Shown: one piece after another, positions 1 to 5,339 of the stretch
Numbering within the stretch: the first letter of the stretch is position 1
How the letters are laid out: every line of letters starts with the position of its first letter
Source of the DNA: an uncultured Roseiflexaceae bacterium
GTDB lineage: Bacteria > Chloroflexota > Chloroflexia > Chloroflexales > Roseiflexaceae
Reading direction: 5' to 3'
Length of the DNA stretch: 5,339 nt
Assembly (NCBI GenBank): GCA_903868295.1
Contig: CAIPUQ010000345.1
Coordinates: 1 to 5,339, forward strand
Made by a program: the position numbers and the translations under genes
Notes under the pieces: model-generated
What the model saw: only the letters and a program-made list of their open reading frames with translations
Told to the model about the DNA's origin: nothing
Database searches by the model: none

Positions 1-561
1 CACGGGACGTTGCTGGTGGACTCGGATCTCGACGCAGTCACCGCTGCATTGCGCCCCAAACCCGGCAAGGTCGAGTCCAAAGGGGTCAAATCCATCCGGA
101 GCCGGGTGGCAAACATCAACGAGTTCTTGACGACACCTATTACCGCCGTCGAGCTCCGTGAACGTATCATCGCCAAAATCTACGGCACGAATGATCGTAC
201 CCAGATACCCACGGTCACCCTCAGCGCCGAAGACGGTGTCGGCGTTGCGGCATTGCGGGCGAGCCGATATGCCAATTGGGATTGGAACTACGGGCGCAAC
301 CCGGCGGCCAATGTGCAGCGTACCCAACGCTTCGCTGCCGGCGAGGTCGACGTACGGCTGGATATTCAAAACAATCACATTGCTGCTGCAGCCATCTACG
401 GCGACTTCATGGGTCAGCGTGACGTGGCCGAGTTGGCCCAGCTACTGGTGGGCGTCGAGTATAGCGGCCCAGCAATCGCCTTGGCGTTGCAGGGGATTGA
501 TGTGGGTGTGTATGTAGCCAATCTGACGACCGCCGAGGTGTTGGCATTGCTTGCTCCATAA
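1..561 (+). CDS. lplA: Lipoate-protein ligase A, C-terminal part (5' end outside window)
   Basis: Lipoate-protein ligase activates free lipoate with ATP and transfers it to the conserved lysine of lipoyl domains (2-oxoacid dehydrogenase E2 subunits, GcvH) in the cytoplasm. The frame is open from base 1 and the first residues, HGTLLVDSDL, match the conserved HGTLL segment of the LplA catalytic domain, so the true start lies left of the window. Residues 24-43 carry the SKG-x-KS-x-RSRVAN block typical of LplA, and WDWNYG is at residues 93-98. From about residue 105 the RF-x-x-GEVDVRLDI and IYGDF segments mark the small C-terminal accessory domain. The 186 visible residues are close to the length that follows HGTLL in E. 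coli LplA (about 338 residues in total), so the C-terminus looks complete. The catalytic lysine lies upstream and cannot be checked. A biotin ligase-like relative is less likely. The gene ends in TAA with no obvious GC-rich terminator after it. Confidence 0.92.
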   Translation, partial: HGTLLVDSDLDAVTAALRPKPGKVESKGVKSIRSRVANINEFLTTPITAVELRERIIAKIYGTNDRTQIPTVTLSAEDGVGVAALRASRYANWDWNYGRNPAANVQRTQRFAAGEVDVRLDIQNNHIAAAAIYGDFMGQRDVAELAQLLVGVEYSGPAIALALQGIDVGVYVANLTTAEVLALLAP

Positions 562-594
562 CCGCGTCGAAATGAGAGAAAACTGGTCTTTATT

Positions 595-609
595 CATAAA
601 ACATTTATG
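595..609. promoter_or_regulatory. AT-rich palindrome, possible operator
   Basis: CATAAA-ACA-TTTATG is a perfect 6-3-6 inverted repeat in the gap between the ligase gene and the RTX-type gene. It lies just upstream of the promoter-like sequences. The stem has only two G-C pairs and no T-run follows, so it is a poor terminator. A binding site for a dimeric regulator is the better guess, but nothing in the window identifies the regulator. Confidence 0.3.
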
Positions 610-619
610 TATGAACGGA

Positions 620-648
620 TTGTTGTGTGGTACACTGAAATGTATAGA
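620..648 (+). promoter_or_regulatory. Candidate promoter of the RTX-type gene
   Basis: Two overlapping readings are possible. TTGTTG (620-625) and TATAGA (643-648) are separated by 17 bases and resemble -35 and -10 boxes. Alternatively TGG followed by TACACT (631-636) forms an extended -10 without a good -35. Either would give a leader of roughly 35-45 bases before the start codon at 689. Both matches are only partial, so the exact site is uncertain. Confidence 0.35.
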
Positions 649-665
649 TTATTAGTGGTCCTGCC

Positions 666-676
666 TTCACCGTGAA
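666..676. promoter_or_regulatory. Small palindrome just before the RTX-type start codon
   Basis: TTCAC-C-GTGAA is a perfect 5-1-5 inverted repeat ending 12 bases before the ATG at 689. It lies in the probable untranslated leader, where a strong Shine-Dalgarno sequence would be expected but is not seen. It could be an operator half-site pair or chance. Confidence 0.2.
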
Positions 677-688
677 AGCGAACGTTAG

Positions 689-1951
689 ATGCGGAAAAAT
701 ATTGTAGGAATATTCATTGTCGCTGCATTGAGCATCGGGTTGTTCCCCACTGCTACTCAGGCAGAGGGTCGCACGAGCCCGCCGGCCCCGACCGAAGCAA
801 CGCTCTCATGTACGATACGCGGCAGCGCCCGCAATGATGTCTTGCGTGGGACCGCGGGTAACGACGTGATTTGTGGATATGCAGGGGCAGACACGATCTA
901 CGGGAACGGCGGCAACGATGTCATTTATGCCGGTGACGGCAACGACATCATTGACGGTGGCGTAGGGAACGATAGCATTCATGGTGGTAACGGTAGCGAT
1001 CGCATTACCGGAGGCACCGGGAACGACGACCTGAACGGTGACACGGGCAACGATTCGCTCAACGGGGGCATCGGCAATGATGTGCTCAACGGTAATACGG
1101 GTTCCGATCAGCTCAATGCGGGTGTGGGAGATGACTCCCTGAGCGGTGGCAGTGAGCGCGATGTGTTGCAGCCAGGTACTGGCGATGATCAATGTGCCAT
1201 TGATGCAACGGACGTCACCGTGGGAAAATGTAGCAGAGACACTACTGCACCGGTTTTTGCACCGATGGTGTTGTCAACGAGCGTCAATGCCGGCGACACC
1301 TTGAACATCGAATATGTACTCACCGATGATTCGCCGATTGACATGTCATGGGGCTTTGTCGGCGGTAACTCAGGGTGGGTAACCGAGTGGTGCGGCTTCC
1401 CTGTGATGGCGACTGCGCTTACTCAATCAACGACAGCTGAACCCGGCCAAATCAGTTCGCGGTTCCGTATTTCGTGCCCCGTTCCGGCAGATGCGCCGAA
1501 TGGGGAGTACCTTGTCGATTTGCATGCGCTCGATGTGTTTGGGAATTATGCAGCCGGACAGCGTGTCATTGTCACCGTCGCAAATGGATCGTCTGATGCA
1601 AGTGCACCGACCGTCTCTGAAGTCACGTTCTCGAGCCCATCGGTTTCACGTGAAGAGCAATTCACCGTGACATTGCGACTCGACGACGAGACGGGGATTG
1701 CCGGATCGTATGTCTACTTAGCGCACAACGGATATCGTTTTGCCGATGCGTCAGGGCGCGGGCACATTGTCTACAATGCGCCGCTGCTCGAACCAATAGC
1801 AGTCGACACGGGAGCGGCGCAGCAGCACACGCAAGTGATTGAGTTTGTACCTACAGCACCAGCGGGTATCTACACGGTGTGGGTGAGTGTACGAGACACG
1901 CTCGGCAATCGTGCATTCATCCAAACGAGCACGACAATCGAACTGCGATAG
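689..1951 (+). CDS. Secreted RTX-type calcium-binding repeat protein with two Ig-like segments
   Basis: The 420-residue product starts with a Sec signal peptide: basic MRKN, a hydrophobic stretch at about 5-19, and a likely cleavage after TQA at residue 25. A short Pro/Thr-rich linker leads to fourteen consecutive nonapeptides at residues 45-170 of the GG-x-G-x-D-x-I/L-x type, which in RTX proteins form a calcium-binding parallel beta-roll. Residues 187-297 and 305-420 look like two beta-sandwich (Ig-like) domains. Both begin near an APxV segment and carry a late G-x-Y...D-x-x-GN motif (272-286 and 393-407). Six cysteines (41, 62, 169, 181, 235, 263) could form disulphides outside the cell. 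There is no catalytic motif, LPXTG sorting signal or C-terminal membrane anchor, so a released or loosely surface-bound structural or adhesive role is inferred. The ATG at 689 is chosen because it gives an intact signal peptide, although the ribosome binding site is weak. A terminator follows, so it is probably monocistronic. The exact function is unknown. Confidence 0.88.
   Translation: MRKNIVGIFIVAALSIGLFPTATQAEGRTSPPAPTEATLSCTIRGSARNDVLRGTAGNDVICGYAGADTIYGNGGNDVIYAGDGNDIIDGGVGNDSIHGGNGSDRITGGTGNDDLNGDTGNDSLNGGIGNDVLNGNTGSDQLNAGVGDDSLSGGSERDVLQPGTGDDQCAIDATDVTVGKCSRDTTAPVFAPMVLSTSVNAGDTLNIEYVLTDDSPIDMSWGFVGGNSGWVTEWCGFPVMATALTQSTTAEPGQISSRFRISCPVPADAPNGEYLVDLHALDVFGNYAAGQRVIVTVANGSSDASAPTVSEVTFSSPSVSREEQFTVTLRLDDETGIAGSYVYLAHNGYRFADASGRGHIVYNAPLLEPIAVDTGAAQQHTQVIEFVPTAPAGIYTVWVSVRDTLGNRAFIQTSTTIELR
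821..1198 (+). repeat. Fourteen tandem 27-base RTX nonapeptide-coding units
   Basis: This stretch encodes fourteen nine-residue units in unbroken register, for example GTAGNDVIC, GNGGNDVIY, GGVGNDSIH and GGTGNDDLN. The central units fit the RTX consensus best. The first (GSARNDVLR) and the last two (GGSERDVLQ, PGTGDDQCA) are degenerate, as expected for capping turns. Codon choice differs between units, so this is a protein-level repeat with diverged DNA rather than a recently expanded DNA satellite. Confidence 0.9.
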
Positions 1952-2026
1952 ATTCACGTCCTCAAATTTCGGCACTTCGAGAACACAGAGCGTGATGTTT
2001 TGAAGAGACGATACGTATTAACCATC

Positions 2027-2069
2027 AACCACCCACTACCTCATGTTGAGTGAGTCGTGGGTGGTTTTT
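2027..2069 (+). terminator. Rho-independent terminator after the RTX-type gene
   Basis: AACCACCCAC (2027-2036) pairs perfectly with GTGGGTGGTT (2057-2066). The T-run extends from the stem's 3' end through 2069. The 20-base loop can form a small inner hairpin (CTCA-TGT-TGAG, 2040-2050). It lies 75 bases past the stop codon at 1951 and ends 44 bases before the next start, so it should insulate the membrane-protein gene from read-through. Confidence 0.82.
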
Positions 2070-2100
2070 CTACTGTATGTCCGCGTGAATCATGATTGGG

Positions 2101-2105
2101 AAGGA
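2101..2105 (+). promoter_or_regulatory. Ribosome binding site for the small membrane protein
   Basis: AAGGA sits 8 bases before the ATG at 2114, inside the purine run GGGAAGGA (2098-2105). This spacing supports ATG 2114 as the start over the upstream in-frame TTG at 2096, which would overlap the site. The ATG at 2120 is possible but less well spaced. Confidence 0.65.
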
Positions 2106-2113
2106 ACCTTCAG

Positions 2114-2548
2114 ATGAGCATGCATACGAGCATTACTTGGCTACGGATAGCGTGCGTCGTGACAATTGTTACCGGTATCCTGTGTGCACTGGCCAGCTAT
2201 CCAGCGACCGCGGGTGCCTGGCTCTTCTTGTTCGATCTGCTCTCGTGGCCGTTGAACGGGGATCCTGCGTTTTTTGCTGCGGACACCCGCGCAGTCAATG
2301 CGGTGTTGGGCGGGACAATGGTCGGCTGGGGAGTCCTGATGTTTCAGCTCGCAACGCCAGACCACATGAAGAACAATCCTGCGCTACCGCGCATCATGGT
2401 GGTGGCGTTGGGTGCATGGTTTGTGGTCGATAGCGTTGGCTCATTTATGGCCGAGCTCCCCGGCAATGTCGTGTTGAATGTCGCATTCTTGGGATTGTTT
2501 GTACCGCCGCTCGTTGCCATACAGCGCCGACAGCGTGATGGGGCGTAG
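2114..2548 (+). CDS. Conserved-type small membrane protein, four predicted transmembrane helices
   Basis: The 144-residue product is strongly hydrophobic. Likely membrane spans are at about residues 8-29, 59-80, 92-112 and 117-136. Between the first two is a segment with a possibly membrane-surface hydrophobic stretch (WLFLFDLLSW, 36-45). Distinctive polar or small-residue positions inside or beside the spans are NAVLGGTMVGWG (62-73), WFVVDSVGS (102-110) and LPGNVVLN (115-122), including an aspartate at 106. The C-terminus is basic (QRRQR), suggesting it faces the cytoplasm by the positive-inside rule. I recognise the general look of a conserved hypothetical family but cannot name one or assign a function. 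No enzyme or transporter signature is visible. The start is set by the AAGGA site. The upstream terminator and the 308-base gap downstream suggest a single-gene unit, though its own promoter is not clear. Confidence 0.75.
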   Translation: MSMHTSITWLRIACVVTIVTGILCALASYPATAGAWLFLFDLLSWPLNGDPAFFAADTRAVNAVLGGTMVGWGVLMFQLATPDHMKNNPALPRIMVVALGAWFVVDSVGSFMAELPGNVVLNVAFLGLFVPPLVAIQRRQRDGA

Positions 2549-2814
2549 ATTCTGATTTCTCTTTTGATGGGTACGTGCGTACAGATTTCGTCGTTATGCG
2601 GTGTTCATGATTGTGCAGGACTTCGTACATCATCGTGCCAGAGTTTTCGTAAGCCGACAAAACGTAACATACATTGTGAACGTCCAACAGACGTGCGAGA
2701 CAGCGTACAAGAACACAATCAACATGCTGCGTGTTCAGCATGAATGCCCATTCATAGCATCGTGACGAAACAGTCCATGATGCGAGGAGCGAGATATAGT
2801 GTGCCGATGTTTTT
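2549..2814. other. Intergenic region without a convincing gene
   Basis: The gap between the membrane-protein gene and the propeller gene is less GC-rich than its neighbours. It holds a near-palindrome GTACG-TG-CGTAC (2571-2582) and a cluster of dyad symmetries at 2711-2755. A 52-codon open frame (2607-2765) is present but has no ribosome binding site and no recognisable product. No strong terminator for the upstream gene is visible. Confidence 0.55.
2711..2755. repeat. Overlapping inverted repeats upstream of the propeller gene promoter
   Basis: Three perfect inverted repeats share bases. GAACAC (2711-2716) pairs with GTGTTC (2731-2736), CATGCTG (2723-2729) pairs with CAGCATG (2736-2742), and ATGAAT (2740-2745) pairs with ATTCAT (2750-2755). 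The first and second cannot form together, nor can the second and third, while the first and third can. They lie about 60-105 bases upstream of the -10 element, so they would act as DNA sites or in a transcript starting further upstream. Confidence 0.4.
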
Positions 2815-2823
2815 TGCTATAAT
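2815..2823 (+). promoter_or_regulatory. Extended -10 promoter of the propeller gene
   Basis: TGC-TATAAT is a perfect match to the extended -10 consensus of the housekeeping sigma factor. At 17 bases upstream the sequence TATAGT is a poor -35, which is tolerated when the TGn extension is present. Transcription would start near 2830, giving a leader of about 27 bases before the ATG at 2857. Confidence 0.68.
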
Positions 2824-2846
2824 CGCAGCAGTCGCATAACCAGAAT

Positions 2847-2850
2847 GAGG
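2847..2850 (+). promoter_or_regulatory. Ribosome binding site of the propeller gene
   Basis: GAGG is placed 6 bases before the ATG at 2857, within the run AATGAGGT. It fixes the start immediately before the conserved propeller N-terminus and leaves no room for a signal peptide. Confidence 0.65.
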
Positions 2851-2856
2851 TATTCC

Positions 2857-5339
2857 ATGACCGAACAGTTTGATGGACTATTGCAATGGCGTTGTATCGG
2901 ACCGTTCCGTGGTGGTCGTGTCGTCACCGTCGCCGGAGACCCCAAAGATAACAATGTTTTTTACTTCGGAGCCTGTGCAGGTGGTGTCTGGAAGACCACT
3001 GATGCTGGTCAATACTGGTTCAATGTCTCGGACGGCTTCTTCAAGACGTCGTCGGTCGGCGCAGTGGCCGTCTCTGAATCCGACCCCAATGTGGTCTGGG
3101 CCGGCATGGGCGAAGCCACCATCCGCATCGACGTTTCGCATGGGGACGGCGTGTACCGCTCCACCGACGCAGGTGCAACCTGGAAGCACATGGGCCTCGC
3201 CGATACCCGTCACATCGCCAAAGTGCGCATTCATCCCACCAACCCTGACATCGTCTGGGTCGCAGCCTTCGGCCATGCGTTTGGCCCGAACAGCGAACGT
3301 GGTGTCTACAAGACCACCAACGGTGGCGAAACCTGGAACAAGGTCCTCTATCGTGACGAAAACTCCGGCGCCATCGACCTCACTGTCGATGTCAATAATC
3401 CACGTATCCTGTATGCCACCACATGGGAAGCACACCGCAAACTCTGGGATATTTCGTCCGGTGGCGCTGGCTCGGCGGTATACCGCTCCAAAGACGGCGG
3501 CGATACATGGGAAGACATCACCAGCAAACCGGGTCTGCCTTCCGGCACACTGGGTAAGATGGGTATCACTGCCTCGCCGGCACGACCCGGTCGTGTCTGG
3601 TGTCTGATCCAGCACGCAGATGCTGCAGGCATGTACCGCTCGGATGACTACGGCGAGACCTGGTCACACGTCGCTGCCAATGATTTGCTCATTTCGCGCG
3701 CGTGGTACTACACACACGTCCATGCCGACACCCAAGATGCCGACACGGTGTATGTTAACTGTCTCTCCTTGTGGAAGTCCACAGACGCAGGCGCGACGTA
3801 TACCCAAATTGACACCCCACACGGCGATAACCACGACTTGTGGATTTCGCCCGTGTACAACAAGCGCATGATCCAAGGCAACGACGGCGGTGCAAACATC
3901 AGCTTCAACACCGGCGGGACCTGGACCAGCATCTATAACCAGCCAACCTCGCAGTACTACCATATCGGCGTCGACAATCGTACGCCATACCGTGTCTATG
4001 GCACCCAGCAGGACAATAGTTCGTTGGCAGTCCCCAGCCGATCGGCCAGCACCTCGATCCCGTGGAGCGCCGTCAAAATCGCTGGCACCGGTGAGTCGGG
4101 CTACATCGTGGTCGACCCTAAGGACGACAACATCGTGTATGTCGGTGCCATCGGGTCGTCGTCGGGCGGCGGCAATTGTCTGCAGCGCTACGACGAACGA
4201 ACCCAGCAGATTCGTTTGGTGACGACCTGGCCCGAGTCGATGACCGGTGAAGGTGCGGTGTCGCACAAGTATCGCTTCGCCTGGACCTACCCAATTGTCT
4301 TTTCGCCACACGATCCCAACACACTCTACTGCGCCGGCAATGTGGTCTTTAAGACGACCAACGAAGGCCAGAGCTGGACCCCCATTAGTCCGGATTTGAC
4401 CCGCAACGACGCGTCCAAACTGCAGGTAACCGGCGGACCCATCGACCGCGACTCGGTCGGTGCAGAAGTCTACTGCACGGTCTTTTCATTCACCGAATCA
4501 CCGCATCGTGCGGGTGAATTGTGGGCAGGATCGGACGACGGCCTTATCAACGTGTCACGTGACCACGGCAAGACCTGGACCAATGTGACCCCCAAGGACT
4601 TGCCCGAATGGGCCATGGTAACGTCCATCGAAGTGTCTGCACACAACGCCGATACCATCACCTTCTCGGCTGCACGGCACAAATTGGATGACTACGCGCC
4701 GTACATTTATCGCTCGACCGACAGCGGCAAGACATGGAAAAAAGTCACGGCTGGTATCGGTGCCGATCATTTTGTGCGCATTGTCCGCGAAGACTCGGTC
4801 CGCAAGGATCTGCTCTTTGCCGGTACCGAGACGAATCTGTATGTCTCGTTCGACGGTGGCGCGGCATGGGAGCTGTTCCAGCTCAATTTGCCGGTCTGCC
4901 CGATCTATGACCTCATCATCAAAAACGGTGACCTGGTCGCTGGCACGCACGGCCGCGCCATGTGGATCCTCGACGACATCACGCCGTTGCGCCAGTACAA
5001 CCCTGCCGCCAAGCAGGCAGCGGCGCATCTGTTTGCCCCACGCCCATCCGAGCGCATCTTGGCAGCGTTGTTCGAAGACGAAGACGGTGCAGGTGCTCCT
5101 GGCAAAAACTACATGGCAGGCTTGGGCGATGTCTGCGCACATACTGCCAAAATCAACGACGAAGGGTTCGTCGAGCGCACCTTCCTCGATTCGGGGATCA
5201 ATCCACCACGTGGTGCAATCATCACCTACTGGCTCAAGGATGTGCCAGCCGAGCCCATTCACTTGGCTTTTTACGACGCACAGGGCACGCTCATCAACGA
5301 GTACTACAGTCGCCCTGCCGGCACCAAGGTCGAGAAGTC
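2857..5339 (+). CDS. Large BNR/sortilin-VPS10-like beta-propeller protein (3' end outside window)
   Basis: An uninterrupted frame of 827 codons runs off the right edge. At least nine Asp-box (S/T-x-D/N-x-G-x-S/T-W-like) turns are visible, including TTDAGQYW (47-54), STDAGATW (102-109), TTNGGETW (153-160), SKDGGDTW (211-218), SDDYGETW (262-269), STDAGATY (308-315), TTNEGQSW (500-507), SRDHGKTW (567-574) and STDSGKTW (620-627). Blocks typical of the roughly 1000-residue bacterial 'glycosyl hydrolase' / WD40-YVTN-BNR family are also present: WRCIGPFRGGRV (11-22), HGDNHDLWI (322-330), GNDGGA (341-346), SPDLTRND (511-518), WAGSDDGL (556-563) and GTHGRAMWILDD (696-707). This implies two sortilin-like propellers. 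After residue 710 a linker leads into an FlgD-like Ig segment (ITYWLKDVP, 789-797). Many relatives are exported, but no signal peptide is present here. Hydrolase activity is a database-style label for the family; no catalytic residues can be assigned from sequence. A binding or scaffold role is equally possible. Confidence 0.9.
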   Translation, partial: MTEQFDGLLQWRCIGPFRGGRVVTVAGDPKDNNVFYFGACAGGVWKTTDAGQYWFNVSDGFFKTSSVGAVAVSESDPNVVWAGMGEATIRIDVSHGDGVYRSTDAGATWKHMGLADTRHIAKVRIHPTNPDIVWVAAFGHAFGPNSERGVYKTTNGGETWNKVLYRDENSGAIDLTVDVNNPRILYATTWEAHRKLWDISSGGAGSAVYRSKDGGDTWEDITSKPGLPSGTLGKMGITASPARPGRVWCLIQHADAAGMYRSDDYGETWSHVAANDLLISRAWYYTHVHADTQDADTVYVNCLSLWKSTDAGATYTQIDTPHGDNHDLWISPVYNKRMIQGNDGGANISFNTGGTWTSIYNQPTSQYYHIGVDNRTPYRVYGTQQDNSSLAVPSRSASTSIPWSAVKIAGTGESGYIVVDPKDDNIVYVGAIGSSSGGGNCLQRYDERTQQIRLVTTWPESMTGEGAVSHKYRFAWTYPIVFSPHDPNTLYCAGNVVFKTTNEGQSWTPISPDLTRNDASKLQVTGGPIDRDSVGAEVYCTVFSFTESPHRAGELWAGSDDGLINVSRDHGKTWTNVTPKDLPEWAMVTSIEVSAHNADTITFSAARHKLDDYAPYIYRSTDSGKTWKKVTAGIGADHFVRIVREDSVRKDLLFAGTETNLYVSFDGGAAWELFQLNLPVCPIYDLIIKNGDLVAGTHGRAMWILDDITPLRQYNPAAKQAAAHLFAPRPSERILAALFEDEDGAGAPGKNYMAGLGDVCAHTAKINDEGFVERTFLDSGINPPRGAIITYWLKDVPAEPIHLAFYDAQGTLINEYYSRPAGTKVEK

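Noticed and set aside
595..609. Terminator of the lipoate ligase gene
   Set aside because: The hairpin has only two G-C pairs and no T-run follows it, so intrinsic termination is unlikely.
806..1192. 128-codon antisense open frame opposite the RTX repeats
   Set aside because: It is the mirror of the 27-base repeat units, so its periodic sequence is a by-product of the sense-strand repeats.
821..1198. Possible CRISPR array or DNA minisatellite because of the regular 27-base period
   Set aside because: The units are contiguous coding repeats with diverged DNA and conserved Gly/Asp positions; there are no spacers between identical repeats.
2000..2028. Promoter for the membrane-protein gene starting from TTGAAG at 2000-2005
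   Set aside because: No reasonable -10 box occurs at the required spacing, and the terminator at 2027-2069 would block its transcript.
2445..2741. 98-codon minus-strand open frame across the end of the membrane-protein gene and the gap
   Set aside because: About a third lies antisense to a better-supported gene. No ribosome binding site or recognisable domain supports it, and the composition is unlike a real protein.
2607..2765. 52-codon plus-strand open frame in the gap before the propeller gene
   Set aside because: No ribosome binding site precedes it, the product resembles nothing I recognise, and it overlaps the dyad cluster. An open frame this short can easily arise by chance.
2878..3615. 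245-codon antisense open frame, with an equally long plus-strand frame (2870-3607) in another register
   Set aside because: Both are shadows of the propeller gene, whose own frame runs uninterrupted from 2857 to the window edge with family motifs throughout.

Overview
The window reads as ordinary bacterial chromosome of moderate GC, with four protein-coding genes all on the plus strand. No RNA genes, insertion sequences, CRISPR arrays or phage genes are visible. The lineage is uncertain. The long BNR/sortilin-type propeller without a signal peptide and the Sec-exported RTX-type protein would fit Chloroflexota, or less likely an actinobacterium. This rests on remembered family resemblance, not a search.

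Layout. (1) Positions 1-561 hold the C-terminal half of a lipoate-protein ligase A, cut by the left edge. (2) Positions 562-688 are an AT-rich gap with two small palindromes and weak promoter-like sequences. (3) Positions 689-1951 encode a secreted 420-residue protein: Sec signal peptide, fourteen gap-free RTX-type calcium-binding nonapeptides, then two Ig-like beta-sandwich-type segments. A clear intrinsic terminator follows at 2027-2069. (4) Positions 2114-2548 encode a 144-residue membrane protein with about four transmembrane helices and no assigned function. (5) Positions 2549-2856 are a non-coding gap with overlapping dyad symmetries and, at its end, a perfect extended -10 promoter element and a ribosome binding site. 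(6) From 2857 to the right edge runs an open frame of at least 827 codons. It encodes a large BNR/Asp-box beta-propeller protein of the sortilin/VPS10-like 'glycosyl hydrolase' type, entering an Ig-like C-terminal region where the window ends.

The four genes do not look like one pathway. Spacings of 127, 162 and 308 bases, the terminator after the RTX gene and the separate promoter before the propeller gene argue for mostly independent transcription units. I found no convincing new biological system. The points most worth a second look are the architecture of the RTX/Ig-like protein, the competing hairpins upstream of the propeller gene, the propeller's missing export signal, and the unassigned membrane protein.
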